A DNA stretch of 64,000 nt from Ailanthus altissimus (lineage: Eukaryota > Streptophyta > Magnoliopsida > Sapindales > Simaroubaceae). The notes under the pieces were generated by a model that worked only from the letters and a program-made list of their open reading frames with translations, was not told the DNA's origin and searched no databases. The DNA lies in assembly GCA_946807835.1 (NCBI GenBank), contig OX327703.1, forward strand, positions 7,633,501 to 7,697,500. Reading direction: 5' to 3'. A program made the translations under genes and the position numbers. This document shows positions 10,611-23,831 of this stretch, piece after piece. Every line of letters starts with the position of its first letter. Position 1 is the stretch's first letter.

Positions 10611-13600
10611 TTACCTGCCACTGTTGTCACCACCATACTGGGTAGAATTTCCATTCCAGAAAGCATTTCGATCACTGAACTGGCTATCATCTTCATCATG
10701 TTTCAAAGTATGAATATTGCTTCCAAAACGAGATGTGGCTGCTGGTCTGTTATTACTCTCATTTCTGCTGGATGAAGTGCCCTGATTTGGCAAGTAAGGT
10801 CTACCTCCTGTTGCTAAGTTATTCCGAAGGGTATGATTTGGACCTACGAGATCATAGCCAGAATAGTTTTAGAACTATGTGCCATGAGAACGAATTGCCA
10901 CAACTAGTTCCAAAAGAAACTAATTGAGGTGAGATAAAAACTCATAAACCTTCACTATGCATTCAATTAGATGTTAAGAAAACCAAAATTCAAAATGCAA
11001 AACTTCCTCTGAATATATTTTCTGATGAAGAAAGATGTGAAGCCCAAAGAAAAACTACAGCTCCTACCTCTGTACAGAATCCTATTCTAAGAAACTGGGA
11101 AAAAAAAAATGCTATGTAGTTAATGTAGGGAAGAAAATAACAATAAACAACATCAGAAATAGTACCACCCACCCTCCATGATGTGTGGTATTTAGTTATT
11201 CATTTATTTTTCTCTAAATGAACGTATATTTAGGCTCTCTTTTTACTAAAAGTTCTCCCTTCTTCCCCCTTAATGACATGACTTTATGTGAGGCAAGGCT
11301 GAAGATAGCACATAGGTGCATCCCAGGTGAGGAAAGACAGAACATTAACCAAAAGCAACAGTTTATGATTGGGCATCATGCAAAATACTGTGTTGCTACA
11401 GCGTAGAGCTCGTGCACATCCTTTAAGTGAACATTCACTTACTCAAACTCCCATCAGTAAACCCCTAACCCCAAGTGAACAAGAAGAGAGAGAAAAGTAA
11501 AGAATGAAACCAGGGAAAGAAAGAATAAAACAATCAGGACCCTAAACGAAACATATCCAGCACAAGATCCATAAAGAGGAAACATGACATTCAGAAATTA
11601 TATCACAAGGTGAAAGAGAGATGGGAAAATATTTTCTCATGAAGGGTAGATTAAACCACTCAGTCCACATTCCACTCAAAATCCTTCGCTGAAATGGTGG
11701 CTCTGTTAGAAGATGAATTTGCATTTTTACTCTGCAGTTTTTTGAAATGAATATTTGCTTTGCCTCGTCTTTTATGTTTGGAATGCAAATGAAGGGCTCT
11801 TAATAGAGACACTTTTAATCCTAAATCTCATGGCCAGTGATAACAATTGGCATCAGGCATGTTGTGAACTCACCATATTCCCATATGCTGGTTTGAGAAT
11901 CTTGACCAGAGCTTGGAGAGCTCACACCCCCTCTGAAATAGGAGAAAGGATTCACATATGAAAATAGTCCCCTGACATATCCAAAATAGCCACCTTCACT
12001 TCCATTTGAAGAATCAGCATTGGTTCCGACACTAGTTTGCCCAGAAGACAAAGATTCTGTTCTATTGTAACCTGAAGCTCTCTGACGTGGAACCACTATC
12101 AATGCTTGTCTGCTAAATAAGCCTAATTCTGACAGAGATTTGCTTAAATCTGCAGTCAATTGAAGAAAGACAGTAATGAAATGCATGAATTCCAAATATA
12201 ATGTCTGTTCACTAATTTACACATCTAATAAAACAATATAAAGAGAAACAATATATTCAGTGATGCCCTTAGCACAAAAGCATAAAGTGATTTAAGAAGG
12301 ATCAACTATTTAGGCAACACAGTGAAAACAGCATGGGGAATGCATCAAGTGTCAAAAGAATAACCATCATGTAGAGCTTATGCTGCCACACTAAAATAAA
12401 AAGGATAAGAAAATGACGTCAACTTGAGTAATATACACAGACAAGGACTTTCTTAACTTTAATAGCATCCATTGCAGGCAAGAAGGGATTTTAACAGCCT
12501 TTTTAATTGCACGAGCAAAGATGGAAGCTGTAACCACTCAGAACAACATATCTTTTTATGACAAAATATTATACTATGGATATATATGCCCACCAACGAT
12601 TTGATGTTACAATCTAGTTCATTTCTAACCAACTAAAAGCATGCCCAGTTGATCATGCCTGCATGTCCAATTGTTAAGTTTTAGTTTTGGTTCAGAAAAG
12701 CATCAGTCTAATATGATTGTTAGTCCTGCACAGCCGTTCAAAAAGTGCACACAGTCACTACAGCATACAACAAAACAGAACAAAGAGGAATGCAAATTAG
12801 TGTGTACTAGATATAGAAGGAATGTTGAAATGCTAATTTGAGCAATGTAATGCAAGCCAAGGTAAAAGAAATCCAAAGTACAGTGTATAACAGGGCAGTA
12901 AATTCCCCTGCATACATATCTTCATTGTAACACCATTTAAGGCAAAATCCAGAAAACTAATTTATATATTTGGATAAATAAATAAAAAATGAAAATCTAA
13001 TATTGATACCTTCATCAGTGAATATCTTGTGAGGATATGGAATAGCAAGATAATAAGAGCCTATGTTTGTTTGGCTTCTATTAACATAATCTTTCACCAT
13101 CCTCAAAGTACTTGTCAGAGAAAATTTCTCTCGTAGGCTAACACCAGTTGGCAATCTGATATTCAAATGAACATCAGTTGATTCACTGACTCTACCCAAA
13201 TTACCCAATGCGCCAACCTTCCCACCATCTGCATCATCTGCCCTCACATTCTTTACAACTTCATTGGCTTCAGCAGGAACTACTGTTGGACATCCTGTGG
13301 GAACACTTGACTGATGGTCGCTAGTCCTTCCGATGGCAGGAGAATTTGCAGCATTAAAAGGCACGAACTCAGCTTGAGACTTTCCAGGATCTGCAGCTAC
13401 AGGTCTAACCAAATCCTCAGCAACTTTAGAAGAAGAGGTGGAGCTCTCATCCCTAACACTCCCAGATAGGTTGTTACTGAAGGATTTTGAAGAAATCTTG
13501 ACACCCGTATCAGTGTTATTCTCCTGAAATGTGAAAAAACAAAAATGAACAAACTTATCAAAAATACAGTTGAAGACTATCAAAACAATTAACAAGGGGA

Positions 13601-15807
13601 TACCGTTGAGACTAAAGGGTACCTTAACCATCTCAGATGTAACTGAGGATCTGGCCTCTAAGGATTGGTGACGTTTCTCCAATGAAGGTGATGGAACAGC
13701 AGTACCTGAAGAACTTGCCGGCTCAAATGAGTCAATAACAGAATCTGCAGAAGTAGATGGTTCAGATTTATTCGTTGCAAGTGCAGCAGTCAGTACCGTT
13801 GCAGTTGTTTCCTGCAAATTTTTCAACCCAAATGAAAAAACACTCATCTTTTCTTCAAAGCCCAAATCATAGTGAAAATGTGAGAAGAGCGCAGCATCAA
13901 ATTTATAGATAGTAAATTAGCAGATATCCCTGAGAACTGTAAATTACAAATAATTACCTATAAAGGTGTTTACGAGAACAAGGAGTTCTCTTGAAACATC
14001 ACAGGATATCATGACTTTCCTTAACAATTTAGCCAAAATACCATTGATGGTTTGAGGGTTGCCCAATAGGTATAGTTATTAGGTTTAGCTTTGCAATATA
14101 CTTGAACAATAATTACTACATGCTTTAAGAAAGTCAAGAGATCCTTGTGATGGCTAGAAAATCAGTAGAGAACTCCATGTGACATAAAATTACATGTGTT
14201 CTAGTTGTATATGATCAACCACATTCATTATTTCATAGAACAATGACTCCAAATAGTGGACCCTGAGAGGGTGTTCTATTTCTCCATCAAATTTCAACAA
14301 CTTTTAAACAATAAACAGCTCCTCAAACATCAGTAAGCACTCAAAGTAGGGAAATTAAGGCAGGAAGCAGGAGTAACAAAAAGCAGAAATATGAGAAACC
14401 AAATTAGCATACCTGGATATGAAGACTCAGCCATGCCTTCTCTAAACTGGATGCCAAAACTTCAGCACTAACAAAACCTTCTGGAAAATTACAGGAAAAG
14501 AAAATAACCAAATATTTAGATCATATGTATAAACCCTATAATGTGCTTGCCTCTAATAAAGTTCTTCATTAACTATGAAACATACCACTTCTCCAAACTT
14601 GTAGACCATTGTATCCAATAGCTGTGATACAAGGGACAGAATTTTGTGGATCTGTAACAAGTTGATGTAAGGATATGCTTTTGGTTGCAAAACTTCTAGA
14701 TAGAGCTTTAAAATAAGCAATGTACCAAACAAACAAAATTGACAACAATTATTAAAGCTGAAACAAGTTGACATAACTGAGAAATAAAGCAAGTGTCTTT
14801 CACGATAGTAACTAGAAAAAAGCCATTAGAGAGAAGTTAAGATGGGACCGCAACTTTGTTTACACAATTTTTCCTACAAATTAAAATGGTGATAGTGAAT
14901 TCAGAAAATAACATACACCATTCTAACATTAGCAATTACACTCTGAATTATTAAATCTTTCCCACTTCTGGGCTCAGATCTGTAGCAGATTTTTCTTTTT
15001 TTATTTTTTGTCAAATTTGCCCCTCTGGCCATGTAGTATGAGATTGGTATAAATGGTGCTACATTAAGACAATGGTCTTCTCTGCTCCACAACACAACCA
15101 AAAGCAAGTTTTCACTCATGCTGGCCAACATATTTTATAGCTATATGAATTAGATAAGTACTATAATTATGGATCACTAAAGGTGTCCGAAAACTTTGGA
15201 AAACAAGATTTTTGAAGAACACATTTGTTGTTAATAACTGTGACTACAACCAGATACCTTGCTTGCTGCTTCACCAAATAAATTTTACATACATACACCT
15301 TGTATTCCTCTAAGTAGGTTGCTTTTTCCTAGATGTTACATTCGACAAGTCAAATTACTCACATTCCCTAGTTGACCACAGCTAAATAATTCATTAAACT
15401 GGAGCATGGTAAGTAAAAAACGTGGCAAGTTGTATATATTATTCTCCATATCTTGAGAACTATCATGTAGAAATGCACTCTGTTTAAGTAATGTAGTCAC
15501 CCAAAGACTAAAAGAAAATTCTGGTTCAAAATGAGGATACATATTGCACGAAAATTTGCAGCGTCAGTGCTTCCTTCTTGGATGTGCAGTAATATACAAT
15601 ACTTTGAGACCGACTCTGCCACCTGATCACAGCATTAGATCCATTTGATCGAGTGTAGAACGAAAAATACAGAAATTCTAATATTCAAATCAGATTTAAC
15701 CACAAACACACACACACACAACGCGACAACAAGAAGAAGAAGATTAGAACTTACTTTCAAATCAGTCCATGTGGTGTTTCCCAAGTTGTTTGACTCGGTG
15801 TCTTCAC
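10611..15807 (-). CDS. PUX11-like: Plant UBX domain-containing protein, PUX11-like; exons 2-9, first exon not found
   Basis: The exons on the minus strand, each bounded by GT...AG, are 15807-15755, 15622-15541, 14651-14586, 14480-14413, 13811-13623, 13523-13010, 12149-11874 and 10843-10611. Phases are consistent across every junction. The first five encode a thioredoxin-like N-terminal part (GEDTES, WTDLK, VAESVSKYCILLHI, NSVPCITAIGYNGLQVWRS, LEKAWLSLHIQ). A Ser/Thr-rich linker follows. The UBX domain (VHLNIRLPTGVSL to RQALIVVPRQRA) lies in exons 7-8, and a Gly/Ser/Asn-rich tail ends at TAA. UBX proteins bind the AAA ATPase CDC48/p97 and act as substrate adaptors. Where UBX domains usually carry an FPR turn, this one reads YPHK. 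The missing first exon should supply about 33 residues including the start Met. It is not in 15808-17078 or in the sequence beyond the retrotransposons, so the gene may be 5'-truncated. The terminal AGGTAATG could also be a splice donor. Confidence 0.85.
15706..15720. repeat. Short CA microsatellite
   Basis: A run of about seven CA units in the intron between UBX exons 2 and 3. Confidence 0.8.
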
Positions 15808-16054
15808 CTGACAAGACAAAAATAAAGAAACATTAAAACAGAGTTTTTGAAGCTACTTTCAAAAACCCTCTAATTTTATAGATATTTTTTTATTAGATAC
15901 ATTTTAAATGACTATTTTTTATTAGTCAAATAAATTATAAAAGAATAAATATGTTCCTGTATATATAATATAACATTAAACAAAATATTTAAATTTTAAA
16001 TTTAATAAATCTATACATGATTTGAGCCTATCTATCTTTAAGAATTTATTTAAT

Positions 16055-16525
16055 ACATGATGATATAATTGTATTTTATAATAATTAAAAAAGAAATGAG
16101 GTGACAAAGAAATAAATTAGAATTGAATTATGAGTTGCATCACAATCAATTGTCACAAGTCTATGATTATTGATCGAGATATCTAACAAATGAGATTGTG
16201 GTTAACAATCTCAGATTTAATATGCAATGGTTGAGATGTTTAACAATCGCATTTCGGCTTCGAGATGTCAACAATTGCATTTCTAGTCTGAGATGTGATA
16301 GTCGAGATATCCAATAATCAGATCTCAGTTTCAAGATGTGACGGAGAGAGATGCAATGGTTGAGAACCTCATTTGTTGAGCATCTTGGCTAACAATTGCA
16401 AACTTGTGACAATTGTCCGCAATGAAACTTGTAATTCAATTCCAAATTTTTTTTTTATCACCTCATTTTTCTGTCATTCAATCCATTTTCTTCTTAACTT
16501 CACAATTATACACTACAATTGCATT
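16055..16525. mobile_element. Foldback / MITE-like element, about 470 bp
   Basis: The left arm (about 16055-16215) and right arm (about 16365-16525) are imperfect inverted repeats. Shared landmarks are AATGAGGTGA, GAATTGAATTA, CAATTGTCACAAGT and CAACAAATGAG. The centre contains many GAGATNT words. Exact ends and a target duplication could not be fixed because the flanks are AT-rich. It lies just upstream of the first identified UBX exon, so it may sit in the first intron. Confidence 0.7.
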
Positions 16526-17078
16526 TTCATTTTAAAATAACTACAACTTCTAACAAATTTAATATTTTAAATGTATATAACAGAAAATATATAACATGAC
16601 ATAAACATATATTCTTTAGATGTTTTACAACTTTAAATCTATTTATTTTGAATTTTGAATATTGAACTGTGTTATTAAAAATAGATTGTCTCAAATTAAA
16701 ATTGTATTTGTTAGATTTAATGTTCAAATATTTTGTTTAACACTATATTATGTATACAAGGATATGTTCATTTATAATTTATTTGAATAATAAAAAATAA
16801 CCAATTAAGATATCACTGACAAAAAAAATATTTATAAAATTAAAGAATTATTTTTAAAAATTTGCCTTGAAATTAACGGTAATATTTTTAGATCCTTTTC
16901 TTTTAGTTTAAAATAAGATATAAATTCCATTATCTCAACCCAGAAGTTCAGAGTATAAATACTTGAAATTTGTAATATAGTATGTTATATTATTAATTTA
17001 ATTCTTTTAAATTTCTAATAATTTGATTTTTTTTGTTTGTTTTTAAACATCCACATTTTCTATTTGTATATCTGTCAA
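16526..17078. other. AT-rich sequence
   Basis: Nothing recognised. The five bases 17074-17078 (GTCAA) are the candidate left target duplication of Copia-1. Confidence 0.5.
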
Positions 17079-17172
17079 TGTTGCAAGTGGTAGCTTTCAC
17101 CAAGTTACAAATCCCACGTTAATGAAGTAAATGGCCAAAAACTTTGCATGAACTATAAATTCATGCATTGCT

Positions 17173-17396
17173 TCACTTTTTTTTTGTTTAATACTCTTTT
17201 TTAATGTACAATATCAATATTCAAATTCATAATATAAATCAAACTTATTACAAATTAGTATTAAATTAAAATTATTATCAAACTCATAATTTAAATCAAC
17301 TCTCTTTCAAAAAAAGAGAGGTTCACCCGACTCCAAACTAACAATTTGATATTAAAAGTGTTGACACTAAATTATTCGAGGCAATGAGGTGGTTGG
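17173..17396. mobile_element. 224-bp insertion in the 5' LTR of Copia-1
   Basis: The 3' LTR lacks this stretch. It is flanked by an identical 11-mer, CATGCATTGCT, at 17162-17172 and 17397-17407. It has no obvious terminal inverted repeats but contains a short CTCTCTTT/AAAGAGAG hairpin. A 9-11-bp duplication would fit a Mutator-type insertion. Confidence 0.55.
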
Positions 17397-17639
17397 CATG
17401 CATTGCTCTAAAAAATGGCAATTTGACGAGGTACTCTTTGCATTTTAAAGTGTCTTGTCTATTAGTTAATTTTTATATTTTATTTATTTTAATTATAATA
17501 TGTTATCAATTTTAATTTTTATGATAAATTATTATCTTTTTTTTTATTTTATGTATTATAATTTTATTTGTGTTATTTTTATATTTACTTATTACTTATA
17601 TTCCATTTATATTTATATTACTCTATTTATAAGTATGTT

Positions 17640-19370
17640 TTGTGAATTAAAAAATTAAGAGTAGAATTGTTATTAGCTATGTTTTTATTATCTCATGTTG
17701 ATATTTATAACCTTTTTAGTTATTACTTAATATAATTTTTTTTAAGTTTGAATATTGTATTTATAACTTACAATTTGCAAAAGAACACAAAAGTTTGTCG
17801 TTAAGTATTTGATAAAATAGGAGCATTCGATTCCTATACAACCTATTAGAGTTATAATTTATAATTAAGAAATAGAGATCAAACTTTATTTAATATACGT
17901 AAATTTTAAATAATTTTTATTTATATAATGAAAGTCATTTCTCTTAATTGATATTATAATGAAACTTTATTTATATATGATAAGTCAAACCTACTAATTA
18001 TGACTATTCTATGCACGACATTACTTCATTTTTTCTTATAATTTCTATAATTATTTAATTACATATTTTAATTTTATATTATGACACTAATTTCAATTCT
18101 ATTCTTTCATATTTAAAAGTCATTGAAAATATTTCGAACAAACTTGCAAATTCTTATTTTTAATGTTTTTGATAAATAATTACACGTAATGGGTGTTAAA
18201 TGTCAAAATCCACATTTAAGTAATGAATTTAAAAAGTACAATTGAAAAAAGAAATAATGCATCATTGCAAGAAAAATAAAAAGCTACGATTTTTTTTACA
18301 CCATTTGCATGGGAGTTTGAAAGTTGAATATTTCACAGTAATGGATCCGAAAATTCTTTGAAAAACTCTCAAGAAAATTTTGACCATAAAAAAGATATAT
18401 TTTTCCTTAAAGCAAGACATGAATTGATAAATCTAATATTGAAAGATTTCAAAACTATTACTAAATATAATTATACTTTTTTTAAAATTACTTCACAACT
18501 AAAATTGTGCGGTGAAAAAAAGTCATAAAATAAGATGTGTTAGAGAATATATTCTCTACATTTGATGGATTTATTATGAAATAGTTGTACTGTAAGTGTC
18601 AATTTAAAAAATACTTAAATTTTTTTTTATTTAGATGTCTCTGATCATTTAGATGTCTCACAGTTTATAACAAGAGTATTGTGAGTGTTGATTTAAAAAT
18701 ACTCAAAATTAATCTGACTTAGATGTCTCTGATTTTTTTCAAAATAAAGAAAGGAACATCAATCATTTGATTAATGATGTAAGCTTTAGATAATGTCCCT
18801 ATGACACGTTTTTATGTACTTTTTGTTTTTATTTTATTTTTTATATATAACTTCTTGTAATCTTGATATCAAAAAAGTGTAACTTTTATGTATTTTATAA
18901 CATGAGTGGAAAGATATGACTTTTAAAAATGAATTGTTCACTTTAAAAAGAAAAAGTTGAATATGTTTGTTTAGTTACAACTACACACACTATCTTTTAA
19001 GATAAGAAATATCTTTTGAAACTAACAATGATTTAAGTCAAAGTCAATGCTATATATATTAGGTATGCAAGTTTGATTGAAGGCTCTGAAAGAGCTTTAA
19101 TCTTATTAATAAATAGAACAAAATTATATATTAATAATATTTTATAGGAATGTAATTCAAAAAAATCTGTTTAATTTTAAAGATATTTGCAAAATTAGAT
19201 ATCATAATTGAAACTTTAAATAAGAATAATGTAGAATCGTTTTGCATTACTTATAAAGTCTTAGACAAAAAAATACATATTAGAAAAACTTCCAACTTTG
19301 TCGTCGGGATTATATATTCAATTAAAAACTACATTATAATAGACTAGAAATTTAGTGATTTAAAAATGAT
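17640..19370 (+). other. Copia-1 interior before integrase, not resolved
   Basis: Gag and protease would be expected here, but the sequence is too degraded or AT-rich for any motif to be trusted. Confidence 0.4.
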
Positions 19371-22300
19371 TATGCTATGACATGATTACCTTGGTCACCC
19401 AAGATTAACAATGATATATAAGGTTATTAAAATTTTTTATAAACACCCATAAAAAGCTAAAAGATTTTATTGTCTAATAAGAATATTTATACCGCTTACT
19501 CACAAAATTAACTTTTAGTTAGAATATCCCCTTTTAAGATTAGTTTTGAATTTTCATCATTTTCGCAAAGGATTCAAGTAGATATTTATGCATCAATCCA
19601 TCTACTAAATGAACATTTCCATTATTTTATAGTTTTGATTGATGTATCTGAACCGTGGTCACATATTTATTTATTATCTACATGAAATATTGCATTTGTT
19701 AGATTACTTGCATAAATCATTATATTAATAGCACAAATTTTAGAATACCTAATTAAAATTATACATCTAGATAATGTTAGTAAGTTTATATTTAAAATAT
19801 TTATTGATTATTGTACATCAATAGGGATCGACGTAGATTATCTTGTGTCACATGTTCATATACAAATTGAATTAGAAGAAACAATGATCAAACAACTTTA
19901 AGTAATTGCAAGTACTTTATGATATGCACAAAATTGCTAATTTTTACATGGAGTCATGTTATTTTCCATGCCACAAAATTACTTTGTTTTAAATCTATTG
20001 TATATCATCAATATTCTCAATTACAATTTATACTTGGTCATCAGCCTAATATATATCTCAATTGCGTACTTTAATTGTGTTATGTATATACTTATAGCAC
20101 CTTGATAAGGGCTTATGTAGACTATTATTTCTATTGTCTCGAACTTAGGTTTTGCTTTAAATTGAGGAATATTTGGCTTTTTTTGATTTCTTTTGATAAA
20201 TTATAGGTTTTCAACACCATGACATGAAGATTTTAGAAAATCGAATGCAAAACGAAGAAATTGAAGATTTTGGACCAACACCGCGATGCCTACCAACCAG
20301 CGCCGCAACGCTCAACCAGAATTTGCACCACCATTTTTCTAGGTTTGAGCATCGTGGCGCCGCAATGTCCATGCGACTAAAGACCTTAGTTTTTAGATTT
20401 CCTAATACGACTTAGATTTGAAGCTACATGACCCTAGGGTTATGAAGACCTCTAAAAAAGACACTTTTCTACCTGTTAAAGGGAAGGAATAACATATAGC
20501 AAAAGAGCAAACAAAAAAAAATACAAAACAAGAGATCAAAGAAAGATTGAAGATTAAAGATCAAGACTTGTGCATCAAACAAGGATGAGAAAAAGGCAAT
20601 CTAGGGCATCAGCCTTGTGTTATTTCTTTTTTTAATTATTTTTTTTTGTTGTCTTATTTATGATGTCTTTAATTACATACTTTGATACTCTTAGATTCAT
20701 TATGAACTAAATTTTCTTGATTTAGGGTTAGACTTTTGAACTTATTATGTAGTTAGATATTATTATTTCTTTTAGTTTATGAACTCAATAAATTAGATTG
20801 ATTCATTCTATCTTATTTTTAATGCTTCTTTATATCTGGCCAATATAATGATTGTTCAATGAACCATAATGAACTCAAAAGAGAAATTTATGTGTTTAAC
20901 TTAGGATAATTTGATATATAATTATAAAGTAACAACTATGAGTTCCATATAGGATATACATATACCTAGATGACATGTATGACTTATAACAAAATTTGTG
21001 TTCTAACCATTTATTATTGAGGGATTAACTAAAAGATTAAGAGATTTAATGAAATATTAAGGGATAAATCGAAACCGTAAATTTCTTTTATACTGGTGAA
21101 TTATCTCTTATTTGCTTTTTGACTAAGAATTGGTTTGGTTTATTAAATTTAAGTTAATTAGAGAACATGCATCTTTAGATTTTGTTTGAATAAAAGTGAA
21201 GTAGGATTAATTTTAGTATTTGATTAACAGAATTATATTAAATGAGTCTCCCTGGGATCGATACTTGGATTCAAATTTTATATTACTTGGTACGATAGTG
21301 TGCACTTATGCATAGTTAAAAACCGCACATCATACCTCTAAAGCCTATTAAAATTAGACCTCAATGTTGCTTTGAGATTTATATTAGTTTTAACTTACTA
21401 TCAATTATTAGATATCTTAAACCCTTGAGGGGTTAGCTATCTACCCTACGATTTGTGGATTGTCATTTTTAATGAGATATTATTCCCATTATTAGAACAA
21501 TTTAAACAAAAGCTAACAAATGAATTATTTGCTATACATCAAAATGTTTGGTAAACCACTTGGTCCAAAGGATATTCTTTTACAAAAAAGAAAATGAAAA
21601 CTTCTTTGTCCCAATGTAAAGTATTTGGACCTATAGTTTGGACACTTGAATATGTCAAACTTATTAGATACAAATAAGTATTTGTATGAAATTGTAATGA
21701 AACAATAAGGTCATCAAATACAAAGCAGGACTCATTATTCAATGGTAAAACTCATTCCCCTCATAATTGACACAATCATGTTTCGATGTTTATAATTGGC
21801 ACTCTTGAAAAGGATACAAATATTTATACGAAAATCCATGAAGGATTCAAAATTTTTATAGCATGTAATCACAACTTGTACTCAATCTACAAAGATCTTT
21901 ATACAGACTAAATAATTTGGGCTCATGTGGTATAATCACTTAAGCAAATACTTGATATAGAAAAGATATATTCATGAAGTAATATATGTCCAAATGTGTT
22001 TATAAAGAAATCAGATTTTAAATTTTCCATTATGGCTACATATGATGATAACATAAATCTAATCAAGACTTCTGAAGAGCTCCTAAAAATTACAAAATAC
22101 TTGAAAGAAAAATTTAAAATGATAGATTTAAGAAAAATAAAATAGTGTCCTGGCTTGTAAATTGAGTATAAATTTAACAGAATCTTTATCCATTAATTTG
22201 CATATATTGAAAAGATTTTGAAACAATCGAATATAGATAATGCTCACCCTTTGAAGTACCCTTATAATTATTCGGTTCCTTAATCCTAAATAAGATATAT

Positions 22301-22690
22301 TTTGTCCTAAAAAATTAATGAGAAGATACTTAGTCTAGAAGTAGTATAGCTTAAGGCAATTGATATTTTATTATATCTAGCAAATGTACCAAATCAAATA
22401 TAGCATTTGTAATAAATTTATTGGCAAGATTTAGCACTACACCAACTCAACATCATTGGAATGATATTAAATATATATTTTACTACTTTGATAAGACAAC
22501 CAATTTAGGATTATTTTATTCCAATGAGCCAATAGAAAATTTAAATCTAATTGGTTATATAGATGTTGGGTACTTATCTAATCTTTATAAAGCCTGCTCA
22601 CAGAAAAGATATGTTTTTTTACTTGCAACAATAAATAATCTCATGATGATTCACAAACTAGACTTTAGTTGCCACTACCTCTAATTACTT
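19370..22690 (+). pseudogene. Copia-1 pol pseudogene (integrase, RT, RNase H)
   Basis: The order is that of Ty1/copia. A GAG-pre-integrase-like LGHPRLTMIYKVIK (DNA about 19393-19433) comes first, then a degraded integrase core. After the solo LTR is removed, the frame continues through SIIRYLKPL and TLRFVDCHF (about 21395-21460) and a GKPLGPKD linker (about 21550). RT motifs follow: an altered Y.DD region (about 22030), NLIKTSEELLKITKYLKEKF and AYIEKILK. The RNase H entry is ARFSTTPTQHHWNDIK (22424-22470). The N-terminal half of RT appears deleted between about 21600 and 21850. Numerous stops mean that no protein is made. Confidence 0.8.
20103..21332 (+). mobile_element. Athila-type solo LTR (1230 bp) inside Copia-1
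   Basis: The element starts TGATAAGGGCTTATG and ends CCGCACATCA. The target duplication is CACCT (20098-20102) against TACCT (21333-21337), one mismatch. It is colinear with the LTR at 61404-62797, sharing for example GATTGATTCATTCTATCTT, ATGAGTTCCATATAGGATA and ACATATACCTAG. Joining its flanks restores the Copia-1 integrase reading frame, which confirms the insertion. Confidence 0.9.
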
Positions 22691-23318
22691 TGATATTCTT
22701 ACACTGCATGAAGCAAGTACAGGATGTGTATGGCTATAGTTAGTCATTTATCATATCTAGAGTACATGCAGCCTACCTCTTATGACAAATATTTCAACCT
22801 ACCTTTTATAACAATGTTGTTTTTATTGCTCAAGTTAAAAAAAAAATACATCAAATGAGATAGAACAAATATATTTTTCTAAAATTCTTCCACACTCATA
22901 AGTTATAGCAAAATAAAAGAATTGATGTTAAATAGATATATTCTACTGATAATTTAGAAAATTTGTTCGCCATATGTTTACAAACATCAACTTTTAAAAA
23001 ATTGGTTCATAAGATTGACTATATCAACCTAGAAAATAAGGAAACTAATGAATGTTACTTTGAGAGAGAGTATTTAATCAAGAGTAGCATATTTCTTAAA
23101 GAGAAGAATTATCTTAAGTGCAATGTAGATTTTTTTCTTCGACCAAATTTTATTCCACTAGTTTTATTAGCAAGAATTTTAATGAAACTGTGTTAAACAC
23201 ATTCAAAACCACTATACATTATAGAGATTTATTTATTTTGTTTAATTTTATTTAATCTCATTTAATTTTTTTCTTAGCAATGTAAATACAATTAAAAATT
23301 ATGAAATCCAATGAGTAA

Positions 23319-23666
23319 TGTTGTAAGTGGTGTCTTTCACCAAGCTCTAAAACCCACATCGAAAAAGTAAATGAGCCACAAACAAAAGCCTACATGCATT
23401 ATAAATACTTGTATTGCTTTACAATTAAATGGAAATTTGGTGAGGTACTTTAAGTTTTAGAGTGCCTTGTCTATTAGTTAACATTTTCTTTTATATTTTA
23501 TTTATTACATTTTAATTACAACTTTATTTACAATAGCCAAGTCATTGTATATTTTATTACCATTTTCAATCCTCCTTTTTAATTGGACACTTCATTTAAG
23601 TTTTTGATTCTATATTTTTAGTGGCTATCTCACTACTAGTATTAAGTTTGTGAACTTTCCTTTTTG
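23319..23666 (+). repeat. 3' LTR of Copia-1
   Basis: Matches the 5' LTR from 17079 without its 224-bp insertion. The 3' boundary is the less certain end. Confidence 0.7.
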
Positions 23667-23831
23667 GTCAAAGATCTATAAGAACTTGCGCTAATTAGAA
23701 TTCTAGGTTCATTTGGACAGATTGTTTGTTTAAATTATTATTAGCTTTTTCTTTCTTCAGGGACTAATAGTTTGATTAATATAGATAAAATGTTAGGAAT
23801 TACATTATAGTTGAATTCCATACTTTAGATC

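Larger units (their letters stand above)
17079..23666 (+). mobile_element. Copia-1: decayed Ty1/copia retrotransposon
   Basis: The 5' LTR starts TGTTGCAAGTGGTAGCTTTC at 17079 and the 3' LTR starts TGTTGTAAGTGGTGTCTTTC at 23319. Homology continues to the shared CTTGTCTATTAGTTAA. The end at 23666 is inferred from GTCAA at 23667-23671, which matches 17074-17078, although the last bases are not CA. The 5' LTR holds a 224-bp insertion. The interior keeps recognisable integrase, reverse transcriptase and RNase H segments but is full of stops, and it is split by an Athila-type solo LTR at 20103-21332. Confidence 0.8.
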
